From IMG/VR virus record IMGVR_UViG_3300005825_000009, positions 1 to 44,907 of that record: a stretch of DNA of 44,907 nucleotides. One strand, written 5' to 3'. Made by a program: the position numbers and the translations under genes. This DNA is from a virus. Of the stretch, positions 1-6,869 are shown piece by piece. Below the pieces are notes generated by a model. The model was given only the letters and a program-made list of their open reading frames with translations, ran no database searches and was not told the DNA's origin. The number at the start of each line of letters is the position of its first letter. Position 1 is the stretch's first letter.

Positions 1-120
1 CGTATTCGTGCCGACGTTCACCGCTGCCAATAAACTCCCGTACCAGATTTGCTTTATCGATGAAGCCGGGATGATGCCAAACTGGTTATTTAACCAGATT
101 GTCGAAGCGCTGCCGGATGA
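1..120. repeat. Terminal redundancy, copy 1 (circle junction)
   Basis: These 120 bases are identical to 44788-44907. The repeat lies wholly inside the helicase gene, and the reading frame continues across the join without a change of phase. This is what an assembler leaves at the ends of a circular or circularly permuted molecule. A true fixed terminal repeat of the T7 kind would normally sit in a non-coding region at the genome end. Counted once, the genome is 44,787 bp. Confidence 0.95.
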
Positions 121-1189
121 TTGCCGTATTATCCTAATTGGCGATATTAATCAGCTTCAGCCCGTACAAGGGCGCAGCGTGTTAGTATTTGCCATGCAAC
201 ACTGGCCGACTTATGAGCTACAAAAGATTTGGCGAACGGACGAAGGCGGTATTATCGACAACGCGCACCGCATTCTGCACGGGCTAAGGCCGCGGCCGGA
301 TGGTAAAACTTTCTTCATGAAGAAGATTTCCAATCGGCCGACGGATGCATTTAAGGAAATCTATAACCTCGTTCGTGCAATGTCGAAACGTGACCGATTT
401 GACCCGATGCACGATGCGTTAATCTCGGGTACGAATGTCAATACTCTCGGCCAGCTAGAGCTAAATCACCATTTGGTCGATTTGTTCAACCCCGTGCGCA
501 AGGTGCAAGGGGTGCCAATTAACGAGCGCGTATATATCCATGCGGGCCGCGAGAAAAAAGTATTCGCCGTCGGGGACAAAGTCATGTTGCTGTCTAACTT
601 GCGGACGCGCAAATTGACAAACGGTCAAATGGGTGTCGTGACCAATATCGTGCGCAACGGACAATATAAGGGCACAATGGCTGCCGACATGGCAATGGAA
701 CAAATCGCCAACATGGAAGATTTCGATTTGTCCGAATTGGCAATTGACGAAATCGCCGACGTCAGCCAGGACCAGCACGAAGAAGAGGAAGAAGAGTTGG
801 AGCGCCAAGCGTCACATATCATGGAGGTTATATTCCAAGGCCAGGACGCAGAGTTACAATTCCAGGCCGCTGGCGACTTCACTGCTGTAGCGCACGCCTA
901 CGCAATGACGTGTCACAAGATGCAAGGCAGCGAGGGGCGCAATATCATCGTAATCTGCCATAGTTCACAGGCCGTTATGCTTTCGCGTGAATGGCTTTAC
1001 ACCGGGGTTACTCGGGCACAGGACCGTGTATACCTGCTTTACAATGAGCGCGGATTGACAAAAGCGTTGGCGCGGCAGGAAATCAAAGGCAAAACCCTGG
1101 CCGAGAAGGCCGCATCTATCATGGCCTTGCAAGATAAGAACGACAGCCTGTTGCCAATTCTCTACGCACCGCGGGAAGTGGAGTCGTGA
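2..1189 (+). CDS. RecD-like SF1B DNA helicase, C-terminal part (continues from 43883)
   Basis: This is the continuation of the gene that begins at 43883. The joined protein is about 697 aa. In this part the Walker B motif (FIDEAG, D322 and E323 of the joined protein) lies near the left end, followed by GDINQLQPVQG, which matches helicase motif III. A Glu-rich linker lies near 720-800. Near the C-terminus come TCHKMQGSE (about residues 605-613) and YTGVTRAQ (about 635-642), the motif V and VI signatures of the RecD/UvrD C-terminal domain. These motifs identify an ATP-driven 5'-3' helicase. Its likely role is phage replication or recombination, since it sits in the early operon upstream of the nuclease and polymerase genes. 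The coding stop is TGA at 1187-1189. The first bases shown are mid-gene, so the GTG at position 8 is not a start. Confidence 0.93.
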   Translation, partial: VFVPTFTAANKLPYQICFIDEAGMMPNWLFNQIVEALPDDCRIILIGDINQLQPVQGRSVLVFAMQHWPTYELQKIWRTDEGGIIDNAHRILHGLRPRPDGKTFFMKKISNRPTDAFKEIYNLVRAMSKRDRFDPMHDALISGTNVNTLGQLELNHHLVDLFNPVRKVQGVPINERVYIHAGREKKVFAVGDKVMLLSNLRTRKLTNGQMGVVTNIVRNGQYKGTMAADMAMEQIANMEDFDLSELAIDEIADVSQDQHEEEEEELERQASHIMEVIFQGQDAELQFQAAGDFTAVAHAYAMTCHKMQGSEGRNIIVICHSSQAVMLSREWLYTGVTRAQDRVYLLYNERGLTKALARQEIKGKTLAEKAASIMALQDKNDSLLPILYAPREVES

Positions 1190-1261
1190 TAAACAACGGC
1201 CTGAAAAACGAGAAACTCGTGCGTAGGCGCATCTTATATCCCAATGGCTAGGAGGTAGTCA

Positions 1262-1813
1262 ATGCAAACACTCGCAGAAAAACATCGCGCAGCATTGGTC
1301 GCTCTTCGCGATGCAATGGAAGGTGACCAAGTGGCACTTGACGATGCCGTGTATGAATACATGTTTGGCGGTTCAACTGTGCTGCGCGAGGACATGGTGG
1401 AAGCGTGGCCAGAAGTTGCAACATGCGACGTATGTCCACGGCCAATCTTCTTGATGCCACTGCGGGATGATTCGATGCTGGTATTGCACGACCGTGGACG
1501 AGTTTCGCACTTTCGTGGCGATAGCCGATGCCAATCTGATGCCGCCCGACAAAAGGATTCACTAATGCAAGGCTACAAGGCCACACCTTTCCACTGTCGC
1601 GACTGTGGCGAAGCGATATGCTATAGCTATCTAGAACGTGACGCTTTAATCCGCGTGCCAGATGTGTACTGTCTGCCGTGTATGCGAGCACGGGCACTAG
1701 TAGCAGAATCCATCGGCGACAAACAGCACATAAAGACGGGCGATATTCCATATCAAGAGCGGGCCTTCAGCATCTACGCGAATGTCCAGGTGTATCTGTG
1801 TAACGAGGAGTAA
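1262..1813 (+). CDS. Cys-rich early protein, possible zinc-binding, function unknown
   Basis: A 183-aa soluble protein with a good ribosome site (AGGAGG at 1251-1256) six bases before the ATG. The N-terminal third is helical and acidic. Three paired-cysteine motifs follow: CDVC near residue 56, CRDCGEAIC near 112-120 and CLPC near 137-140, the usual spacing of treble-clef or zinc-ribbon sites. No catalytic motif is recognisable. It follows the helicase by 72 bases and is followed within five bases by the next gene, so it belongs to the same early transcript. A role in binding nucleic acid or a host protein is only an inference from the zinc sites. Confidence 0.8.
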   Translation: MQTLAEKHRAALVALRDAMEGDQVALDDAVYEYMFGGSTVLREDMVEAWPEVATCDVCPRPIFLMPLRDDSMLVLHDRGRVSHFRGDSRCQSDAARQKDSLMQGYKATPFHCRDCGEAICYSYLERDALIRVPDVYCLPCMRARALVAESIGDKQHIKTGDIPYQERAFSIYANVQVYLCNEE

Positions 1814-1817
1814 GGTC

Positions 1818-2036
1818 ATGGCGACGAATGTGTCACTTCGCGACGCACTAGATGATTTGCAAAAACTGGCAAATATACAGCGGCCGACTATTACCGCTGC
1901 CGATAGGTACGTGGTACTGGCAAATATGGCGCAAGCTATATTATCCTTTGACGGAATGGGATACACGCCGGATGACGTCGCAACATACGTCGACAGGCTG
2001 GAGCGTCAGCTTTACGACAGGACCGTCGGCATATGA
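1818..2036 (+). CDS. Small early protein, unknown
   Basis: A 72-aa protein. The ATG at 1818 is chosen because GAGGAG (1805-1810, the end of the preceding gene) lies seven bases upstream. An in-frame GTG or TTG further left would overlap the previous gene and has no ribosome site. The sequence is predicted helical (DALDDLQKLAN, ANMAQAILSF) with no membrane segment and no cysteines. The 3' end overlaps the next start by four bases (ATGA at 2033-2036), indicating coupled translation. Function cannot be assigned. Confidence 0.72.
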   Translation: MATNVSLRDALDDLQKLANIQRPTITAADRYVVLANMAQAILSFDGMGYTPDDVATYVDRLERQLYDRTVGI

Positions 2037-2263
2037 CAAACGCCCAAACACGGTACATGATAGTAATGTACCAACTAGCGGTACGCCTTGGCAACTGGGC
2101 CATGAGCGTAGCGGCACTTGGTGTGTTCTCCTTAGTCGGCGCCTTTCTGCTCCGCGAAGAAACGCTATTGCTGGGCGCCATAATCAGCGCGGGTGTCGCC
2201 GTGGGACTGGCACTTGGTAGCCTTGTCGCATGGCACTTGGTAGGTAATCTGGAGGAAGAGTAA
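2033..2263 (+). CDS. Two-helix small membrane protein, holin candidate
   Basis: A 76-aa protein with two hydrophobic stretches, about residues 22-41 (MSVAALGVFSLVGAFLL) and 46-68 (LLLGAIISAGVAVGLALGSLVAW), joined by a short charged turn (REE) and ending in an acidic tail NLEEE. The size and two-helix hairpin topology match class II holins. It lies two genes upstream of an endolysin candidate (2519-3088). Against a holin role, it sits in what looks like an early operon, where lysis genes are unexpected; an inner-membrane host-takeover or superinfection-exclusion protein is an alternative. It is coupled to both neighbours through ATGA and TAATG overlaps. Confidence 0.7.
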   Translation: MTNAQTRYMIVMYQLAVRLGNWAMSVAALGVFSLVGAFLLREETLLLGAIISAGVAVGLALGSLVAWHLVGNLEEE

Positions 2264-2532
2264 TGTCAAAGCAAGATTGTTATTTGACAAAGAACGAGCG
2301 CCTGTTTGCCGCAATGTTGGGCAACGAGGAGGCTGATTCCGCGGACTATATCAGTCCGACAGAAATGCACGGTACCGCAGTTTGCGTACTTTGCCCTGTT
2401 TGCAAGGGCACGGGCAGAGTCGAGGTAAACGATAACGGCAAAACGCTCACAAGTGGCTGTGCCAACTGCCGTTCCTCGCGTGGTTACGTCTACCGCTACC
2501 GCTACCGGAGCAACAATCATGATTCCAACTAG
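2263..2532 (+). CDS. DnaJ-type zinc-finger small protein
   Basis: An 89-aa protein whose centre contains CPVCKGTGRV, the CxxCxGxG repeat of the DnaJ central zinc domain, followed about 20 residues later by GCANC. Together the two halves can hold one zinc ion. The C-terminus is a run of Tyr and Arg (YVYRYRYRS). Phages often encode such single DnaJ-type zinc fingers without the J domain, and their roles are mostly unknown. The start overlaps the previous stop (TAATG at 2261-2265), and the 3' end overlaps the start of the endolysin candidate by 14 bases. Confidence 0.75.
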   Translation: MSKQDCYLTKNERLFAAMLGNEEADSADYISPTEMHGTAVCVLCPVCKGTGRVEVNDNGKTLTSGCANCRSSRGYVYRYRYRSNNHDSN

Positions 2533-3088
2533 TCGCATCATCGAGCTGGCAATTAAACCGGCGTACAGCATCCTGCCGCAGAGGATGAACACGCCAGATG
2601 CAACACGGATGCTCGTGGCAATTGCCTGGCAGGAATCACTGGCCAAATATCGCGTGCAGCGCCAAGGCCCGGCCGTTGGCTACTGGCAGTTTGAGCTTAA
2701 TGGCGGCATCCGTGGCGTATTGCGACACCCTGCGACAGCCACATTCGCAAAGGATGCGTTGCAGATACTAGATTATAACGTGCTAGCAAAAATGCGGCAG
2801 CCAGTGCGCACCTTAACGCCGCAGGATGACGAGTGCAAAAGCTGGGACGCGCTTATCTATGACGCGTTGCCATACGATGCGGTGCTGGCTGCCGTCTTTG
2901 CGCGTCTACTGCTGTGGACGTTACCGCTATCTCTACCGACCAAAACACAACCGCGTAACGCCTTCTTGCAGTACATAGATGCTTGGCGTCCAGGTGCCTA
3001 TACAAATGGCGATTCCGCGGAGCGCGGGGAAATCCAGCAGCGTTGGGACCGCAATTGGGACCTCGCCTGCATCCAGGTGCCGGAATGA
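2519..3088 (+). CDS. Lysozyme/transglycosylase-like protein, endolysin candidate
   Basis: A 189-aa protein. The ATG at 2519 is chosen because GGAG lies just upstream (about 2507-2510); an in-frame upstream start would overlap the zinc-finger gene almost completely. The segment AIAWQESLAKYRVQRQ, then GPAVGYWQFE about ten residues on, resembles the catalytic ES motif and the following G-x-x-G-[LY]-[MW]-Q strand of soluble lytic transglycosylase/goose lysozyme folds, with the Glu of WQES as presumed acid. The rest (LLWTLPLSLP, YIDAWRPGA) matches a recurrent phage lysozyme-like family. No signal peptide is visible, so export would need a holin; the two-helix protein at 2033 is the nearest candidate. 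The enzyme class is inferred, not proven. Confidence 0.72.
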   Translation: MIPTSRIIELAIKPAYSILPQRMNTPDATRMLVAIAWQESLAKYRVQRQGPAVGYWQFELNGGIRGVLRHPATATFAKDALQILDYNVLAKMRQPVRTLTPQDDECKSWDALIYDALPYDAVLAAVFARLLLWTLPLSLPTKTQPRNAFLQYIDAWRPGAYTNGDSAERGEIQQRWDRNWDLACIQVPE

Positions 3089-3297
3089 GTCGCCACATAT
3101 GCCAAACCTGTCGCTGGAGTCGGGCACTTGCGGGTTACTGCGTGTGCATACGTGTGTCGACCACACCGACGCCAGCGACAGCGGATGAAGTGGCCAGTCT
3201 CGTGCCGCTGTTCGTGCATGTCGCGTACCCAATCGTTGCCAAAGATGGCTGGTGCGCGGCCTGGCAACAGAGAACCGATAATCAGTCGCGTTATTGA
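3085..3297 (+). CDS. Small Cys-rich protein, unknown
   Basis: A 70-aa protein starting at an ATGA overlap (3085-3088) with the preceding endolysin candidate. The N-terminal half has CQTCRWSRALAGYCVC, four cysteines in a compact zinc-knuckle-like arrangement; a further Cys lies near the C-terminus (KDGWCAAW). Many small phage proteins share a 'C-x-x-C ... W' start of this kind, but none has a function I can name. The stop codon overlaps the -35 box of the promoter at 3294, so this gene ends the first early transcript. Confidence 0.65.
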   Translation: MSRHICQTCRWSRALAGYCVCIRVSTTPTPATADEVASLVPLFVHVAYPIVAKDGWCAAWQQRTDNQSRY

Positions 3298-3322
3298 CAT
3301 TTAGCGTGGACTGTGCTATACT
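3294..3322 (+). promoter_or_regulatory. Consensus sigma-70 promoter for RNA leader and replication genes
   Basis: TTGACA at 3294-3299 is followed after exactly 17 bases by TATACT at 3317-3322, with TGC directly before the -10 box (an extended -10). It is a near-perfect host sigma-70 promoter. Predicted transcription starts at about 3329, two bases before the GGGG that begins a long RNA helix. The -35 box overlaps the stop codon of the preceding gene. Confidence 0.88.
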
Positions 3323-3328
3323 AAAAAC

Positions 3329-3476
3329 ACGGGGTCGGTCACACTCGCCACTGGTTAATGTTGGGAAGTGTATAGGCGCCAGTGGCTGATAAATGGGTGT
3401 GATTGACCCCGCCTTATCTCCGGGAGTTGGCAGACCCCCACTTAGGGGCGTGTGTAAAAACCGCCCCTTCTTTTTT
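3329..3476 (+). ncRNA. Structured leader RNA or small ncRNA (16-bp plus 8-bp helix, then terminator)
   Basis: From the predicted transcription start the sequence folds into a long hairpin. Bases 3331-3346 pair with 3395-3410 (16 bp including three G-U pairs), and 3347-3354 (GCCACTGG) pair with 3379-3386 (CCAGTGGC), leaving an 8-nt one-sided bulge TGATAAAT and a 24-nt apical loop. A long helix broken by an asymmetric bulge is typical of RNase III processing sites in phage transcripts. Downstream lies an intrinsic terminator, and CCCCACTTAGGGG (3436-3448) can form a competing hairpin that would break it. GACCCC occurs both at 3405-3410 and 3433-3438, so GGGGTC at the 5' end has two possible partners. 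No open reading frame of note is present. It may be a free small RNA, an attenuator, or both. Confidence 0.7.
3444..3476 (+). terminator. Intrinsic terminator / attenuator
   Basis: AGGGGCG (3444-3450) pairs with CGCCCCT (3462-3468) across an 11-nt A-rich loop and is followed at once by TCTTTTTT (3469-3476). This is a strong rho-independent terminator only about 115 bases after the predicted transcription start and ahead of the replication operon. An outer pairing AGTTGGCA (3425-3432) with TGCCAACT (3476-3483) and the CCCC/GGGG alternative hairpin (3436-3448) could modulate it. Confidence 0.8.
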
Positions 3477-3510
3477 GCCAACTGCTGTTATAAACGTTAG
3501 GAGTACCGCC

Positions 3511-3561
3511 GTGTCGTCGAAACTTGGAAAGCGCAAATATGAAGAGGCACGCAACAGATGA
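3511..3561 (+). CDS. 16-codon leader peptide, translationally coupled
   Basis: A GTG at 3511 is preceded by TTAGGAG (3497-3503) at seven bases, the only good ribosome site after the terminator. It reads 16 codons (VSSKLGKRKYEEARNR) and stops at TGA 3559-3561, overlapping the ATG of the next gene in an ATGA junction. The coupling suggests that ribosomes entering here supply the next gene. It may be a real basic micropeptide or simply a ribosome loader. Confidence 0.5.
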   Translation: MSSKLGKRKYEEARNR

Positions 3562-3776
3562 ACAACGCGCCACCAGTGATTCATCTACCGATGTCGGAGA
3601 CGGACCATCGGCCAAAATGCACAGGCAGACAAGCGGCCGTGCTGCTGACGGCGCCTGGCATCTTTACCCAGAAAGAACGAATGGAACGTGCCAGTTGGAG
3701 CGACGGCCTGTCGCTAGTGTCAAGTCTCATAACTTGCCCAAAGTGCCGCAAGTTCTTGCCAACAACCGAGAAGTAA
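3558..3776 (+). CDS. Small protein with C-terminal CxxC motif, unknown
   Basis: A 72-aa protein that begins at the ATGA overlap with the 16-codon leader and has no ribosome site of its own. The C-terminus reads SLITCPKCRKFLPTTEK, a typical half zinc-ribbon; another cysteine (KCTGRQ) lies near residue 21. It ends two bases before the GTG of the next gene. A different frame is open over the same stretch from 3524, but its N-terminal part is Ser/Arg/Asp-rich and lacks a ribosome site, so this frame is preferred. Function unknown. Confidence 0.55.
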   Translation: MNNAPPVIHLPMSETDHRPKCTGRQAAVLLTAPGIFTQKERMERASWSDGLSLVSSLITCPKCRKFLPTTEK

Positions 3777-3778
3777 TT

Positions 3779-4117
3779 GTGCGCGTAAACGACAGGGCCA
3801 AAACAACGTTGCTTCGTTTCTTAAAGGAGGCGAAGCAAGATGTTGCGTGGTCATTCGAGTACTACGGCACGGAGCAAGAGGCCCGTGCGCAGGTACACAG
3901 AATGCGCGTCGAGCTTTCGCGCTTGCGTCAATTGGTGCGCGAGCACTACAAGCAGACGCCAGTGCCATTCCGTATGCTTGTAGTCAAACTGGACGAGCGC
4001 AACGTGCAAGACGCCGACGGCACAGTTACCGTCACTACGGTCTATCTGCAAAAGACGGGTGCCGAATTCAAACTGATGCGGGAGCTGACGCGCATCTTTG
4101 ACGAGATTTCCATATGA
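3779..4117 (+). CDS. Small helical protein, unknown
   Basis: A 112-aa protein. The GTG at 3779 lies two bases after the stop of the previous gene and fits the tight packing of this operon; the frame stays open to a TTG at 3524, but that would overlap another gene throughout. The sequence has a helical middle rich in Arg and Glu (EARAQVHRMRVELSRLRQLVREHY), then beta-like segments (FRMLVVKLDERN, TVTVTTVYLQKTG). It ends in an ATGA overlap with the next gene. It shows no known motif. The exact start is uncertain. Confidence 0.6.
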   Translation: MRVNDRAKTTLLRFLKEAKQDVAWSFEYYGTEQEARAQVHRMRVELSRLRQLVREHYKQTPVPFRMLVVKLDERNVQDADGTVTVTTVYLQKTGAEFKLMRELTRIFDEISI

Positions 4118-4668
4118 GTCTTTTGTCCAAGATAAAGACGCGGTCTGCCAACGCCTTACCGAAACCGGCAGAACAGCCATCCAGTACCAGTATTACAGAA
4201 ATGCTGAAGCAAGAGATGGCACGCACAAAAGGCGAAATTCCAATTACCGCGGGCTCCGCGCCTGCGACTATACCTGCCAAACCCTTACCCAAATCGCAGG
4301 AACCCGAAGTAGTAGCCAAGGCACTTGGCGAGTTAGTTGTTGAACCGGGCCAACTGCCAGATACATCTGAGACGTTGCAAGCAGCGATGGAGGAATTGCG
4401 CCATACGCTGCAAGAGTTGTCGGCCAACATCGACAGCGACCAAGTTTCCACCAATGTGCATCGCGCTATGACGTTCCTGCGCGGGCACCCAAGACTCGCG
4501 GACATGCTACGGCCGGAGGATATCGGCCTGCTAGTGCGAGCGTGCGCTAAAAGCGCCGGTCTGGTAGTTGGCAAGAAAACGGCCAACAAGGTGGCCAGGA
4601 CGAAGCGCCAAGAAGAGAGCGCTAAGCTTGCTGCGGAGATGAACATCGATGACTTGGATTTTGGCTAA
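4114..4668 (+). CDS. Unknown protein coupled to Cas4-like nuclease
   Basis: A 184-aa protein. The first half is Pro/Ser/Ala-rich and probably disordered. The second half (from about residue 85) is helical, with a conserved-looking block MTFLRGHPRLADMLRPEDIGLLVRACAK, and the end is charged (EMNIDDLDFG). It overlaps the neighbours at both ends (ATGA at 4114, TAATG at 4666-4670), so its product is likely made in fixed ratio with the Cas4-like nuclease. It could be an accessory subunit of that nuclease, an inference from gene order only. Confidence 0.75.
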   Translation: MSLLSKIKTRSANALPKPAEQPSSTSITEMLKQEMARTKGEIPITAGSAPATIPAKPLPKSQEPEVVAKALGELVVEPGQLPDTSETLQAAMEELRHTLQELSANIDSDQVSTNVHRAMTFLRGHPRLADMLRPEDIGLLVRACAKSAGLVVGKKTANKVARTKRQEESAKLAAEMNIDDLDFG

Positions 4669-5654
4669 TGGCCGGTTCACTGTATCCGCGCCTGCAACAT
4701 CTCCGTCTGTCACATAGCTCGAAGGTGACGTTTGACAGTTGCCCGCGTAAGCTAGAGTTCCGCAAGTTCTACAATCTAGCGCGGGTAAATGAGGCGTCAC
4801 TAGCTGGCAATGCCGGCAGCGCAATGCACGAAGGCTGGTACGAATGGCTGCGTACCAATGACGCCGATGCTGCACTATGGCGGATGATGCAGCATTATCC
4901 TATCGAGTTCCAGAAGTCTCCAATGGACCAGCGTTCACTTGAATGCTGTTTCATTACGTTGCAAGAGATGATGGCGTTTGAGGGCTTCGCCCATACAAAC
5001 ATTGCCAAGATAGCCGTGCCGCAAGCCGACGGCACCAGCGAAGAACGCTATGCTATCGAGGTGCCTTTTGAAATTTTCTTTGCGAATTTTTCGCTGGACG
5101 GCCGGTTCAATGAAGATGGCAGTCCATGCGTCCCTGTCTCTTGGATAGGGTACATCGACGCTATCCTGTACGACTTCTTCGCCAACAAGTTTATCCCCAT
5201 TGATGTAAAGACGACGACCAAAAACCTGTCCGATTATGTTCCCATGTTTGCCAACGATGCGCAGATGCTGCCATATGCGTTGGTCCTGGAAACTGTCACT
5301 GGACAGCATTTCGATGAGGTTGAAATCACCTACCTGTTAGCGTACATAGACGCGCTAATGCCAAAGGTCCGCCCGCTGACATTCAAACGGTCGCACGCAG
5401 ATGTAACCGAGTGGGCACAAGAAGCGGCACTGATGCTGCGGCAGTTACAGATGTTCTATACTGCCGGCTGGTTTCCACGCCACGGACAAAGTTGCGTCAA
5501 TTGGGGTATCTGCCCTTACTACCAATATTGCGAAACACGCGACCACGATTATCTCAATGCGTATTTTGGTACGAATGAGATGTTCGAGGAAGCGCAAAAA
5601 GACGATAGTTTCCAGCCGTGGTTTACCATGTCGTTGGAATTGGAAGGCTTGTAA
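4668..5654 (+). CDS. Cas4/RecB-like PD-(D/E)XK nuclease with putative iron-sulfur cysteines
   Basis: A 328-aa protein with the hallmarks of the PDDEXK_1/Cas4 family. An N-terminal cysteine lies in SHSSKVTFDSCPRKLEFRK (C25). GNAGSAMHEG supplies the conserved His (H54). The active-site core is D164 (YIDAILYD) and D179-V-K181 (PIDVKTTT), followed by a Q-x-x-x-Y segment (QMLPYALVLE). Three cysteines near the C-terminus (C276, C282, C288 in CVNWGICPYYQYC) complete the usual four-Cys cluster that holds a [4Fe-4S] centre. Such enzymes are DNA exonucleases that resect ends. With the Sak4-like ATPase (6853) and RecD-like helicase it suggests a phage recombination or replication-repair set. The TAATG overlap fixes the start. 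Confidence 0.88.
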   Translation: MAGSLYPRLQHLRLSHSSKVTFDSCPRKLEFRKFYNLARVNEASLAGNAGSAMHEGWYEWLRTNDADAALWRMMQHYPIEFQKSPMDQRSLECCFITLQEMMAFEGFAHTNIAKIAVPQADGTSEERYAIEVPFEIFFANFSLDGRFNEDGSPCVPVSWIGYIDAILYDFFANKFIPIDVKTTTKNLSDYVPMFANDAQMLPYALVLETVTGQHFDEVEITYLLAYIDALMPKVRPLTFKRSHADVTEWAQEAALMLRQLQMFYTAGWFPRHGQSCVNWGICPYYQYCETRDHDYLNAYFGTNEMFEEAQKDDSFQPWFTMSLELEGL

Positions 5655-5665
5655 GCTGCCAGGGC

Positions 5666-5893
5666 GTGAATGAGAAATACACAGGTCGCGCGTGCCGTTG
5701 GTGTGGCGAACGTGAACGCTATTCCAACGGCACTTGTGTTAGGTGCCAGAAGGCTGGTCGATACTCAGAGGCAAAGCAGCCAAATCGGCACGCCTTGTTG
5801 CTGCCGACACCGGATGCAATACGCGATTTGATTCCCAAGGATACGCAGCGGATAGAAGAGTTCATACGTCGAGGAAAGACATGGCCAAGATGA
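5666..5893 (+). CDS. Small zinc-finger protein
   Basis: A 75-aa protein starting at GTG 5666, 11 bases after the nuclease stop with AGGG just upstream; an earlier in-frame ATG (5618) would lie inside the nuclease gene. Residues 10-27 (CRWCGERERYSNGTCVRC) form a clear four-cysteine zinc ribbon. The C-terminal half is basic with a helix (DLIPKDTQRIEEFIRRG). This could be a nucleic-acid-binding protein; no family name can be given. It overlaps the next gene by 13 bases. Confidence 0.62.
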   Translation: MNEKYTGRACRWCGERERYSNGTCVRCQKAGRYSEAKQPNRHALLLPTPDAIRDLIPKDTQRIEEFIRRGKTWPR

Positions 5894-6432
5894 GCAACGA
5901 CCAGTTCAACGAAATGCTGCACCAGTTGATACAGGAAGAACGTGCGCGTCAGTTGCTTACCAGTGACCCAGAACGCGCAGCCGAGGAACTGGCACTGCGT
6001 GAGGCGCGAGATTCCGTAGAGAATCAGCTTGTCGTTATGGCCGCCGAGCAGCGCACGATAATGCACAAAGGCAAGAAACGCTATGGCGTATTCCGCTTCC
6101 CGCTTTTCATCGGTTTCCAGGCGCCCGATGGCTTTCTTACGCCACGTCGCGAGAGCCATGCATTGTTCATGTACAATGCTGCTGGCTGCCGAACGTATGA
6201 AAATACAGTCAAGGATGTAATTGTATACGAAGGTGATAAAGACCCAGTTGCTAACTTTCGCCAATTATTCGAAGGCGTTGCCAGGCTGTACGGCGTAAAG
6301 CCGCATGTCATGGCGAAGTTCTGGCCGCAAGTGGACAAGCAGTGCGAGGCCATTGGCTATTCTGTACTGCCAAACGAAGAGCAATACCGTTTCAATCGCG
6401 TGCCAGAAATTTTCATAGGAGACAAGCAATGA
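5881..6432 (+). CDS. Unknown replication-operon protein
   Basis: A 183-aa soluble protein. The ATG at 5881 has GAGGAAAG a few bases upstream. The N-terminal third is a charged helix (QFNEMLHQLIQEERARQLL, then ERAAEELALREARDSVE), the remainder looks globular with Tyr and Phe (RYGVFRFPLFIGFQAPDGFL). No motif is recognised. It is translationally coupled to the following gene by an ATGA overlap (6429-6432), and both lie between the Cas4-like and Sak4-like genes, so they may serve the same pathway. Confidence 0.78.
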   Translation: MAKMSNDQFNEMLHQLIQEERARQLLTSDPERAAEELALREARDSVENQLVVMAAEQRTIMHKGKKRYGVFRFPLFIGFQAPDGFLTPRRESHALFMYNAAGCRTYENTVKDVIVYEGDKDPVANFRQLFEGVARLYGVKPHVMAKFWPQVDKQCEAIGYSVLPNEEQYRFNRVPEIFIGDKQ

Positions 6433-6869
6433 CTACCCGTGAGAAAACACCCGCAGAGGAAGTGCCGATTCCACACGATCGCTTTGGCGAGTACATTGTC
6501 GTGACAGAGACGGGCAACAGGTTCAAGCACAATGCCAAGTTGCTTGCCACGGCTGTTAACAAGAACGAGGAGTACGTGCGGTTGGCGTTCTTAGACAGCA
6601 ATGACAAGCTCGTTGCCCTGTACGAACCGCAGTGCTGGGTAATGGTCATCGACGCGCAGCAAACTACGGAGGACGAGTGCCGCAACGTCTGGTTTGCCGC
6701 GACCATCGGTGTCCAGTTTGCTAACGAGGAACCGCAACAGACAGTCTGCTCCGTTGCGGCTGCACAAATCTTCGGCCGGTTGTATCAAGAATACATGCGC
6801 GTGAACGAACAGTTGCAGGCGATGCTCATTGGTGAGACTGAGGCGCGCAGCAATGCCAAGTCTCAATGA
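6429..6869 (+). CDS. Unknown replication-operon protein
   Basis: A 146-aa protein beginning in an ATGA overlap with its upstream neighbour. It seems globular with alternating strand and helix segments (YVRLAFLDSNDKLVALYE, CWVMVIDA) and a helical C-terminus (AAAQIFGRLYQEYMRVNEQLQAML). There are no catalytic signatures or zinc sites. It overlaps the Sak4-like ATPase gene by 17 bases. One of the rare GATC sites of the genome is at 6477. Confidence 0.78.
   Translation: MTTREKTPAEEVPIPHDRFGEYIVVTETGNRFKHNAKLLATAVNKNEEYVRLAFLDSNDKLVALYEPQCWVMVIDAQQTTEDECRNVWFAATIGVQFANEEPQQTVCSVAAAQIFGRLYQEYMRVNEQLQAMLIGETEARSNAKSQ

Noticed and set aside
3524-3778. Upstream extension of the gene at 3779 to a TTG at 3524
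   Set aside because: The added 85 residues are low-complexity, lack a ribosome site and overlap a coupled frame with a CxxC motif throughout.
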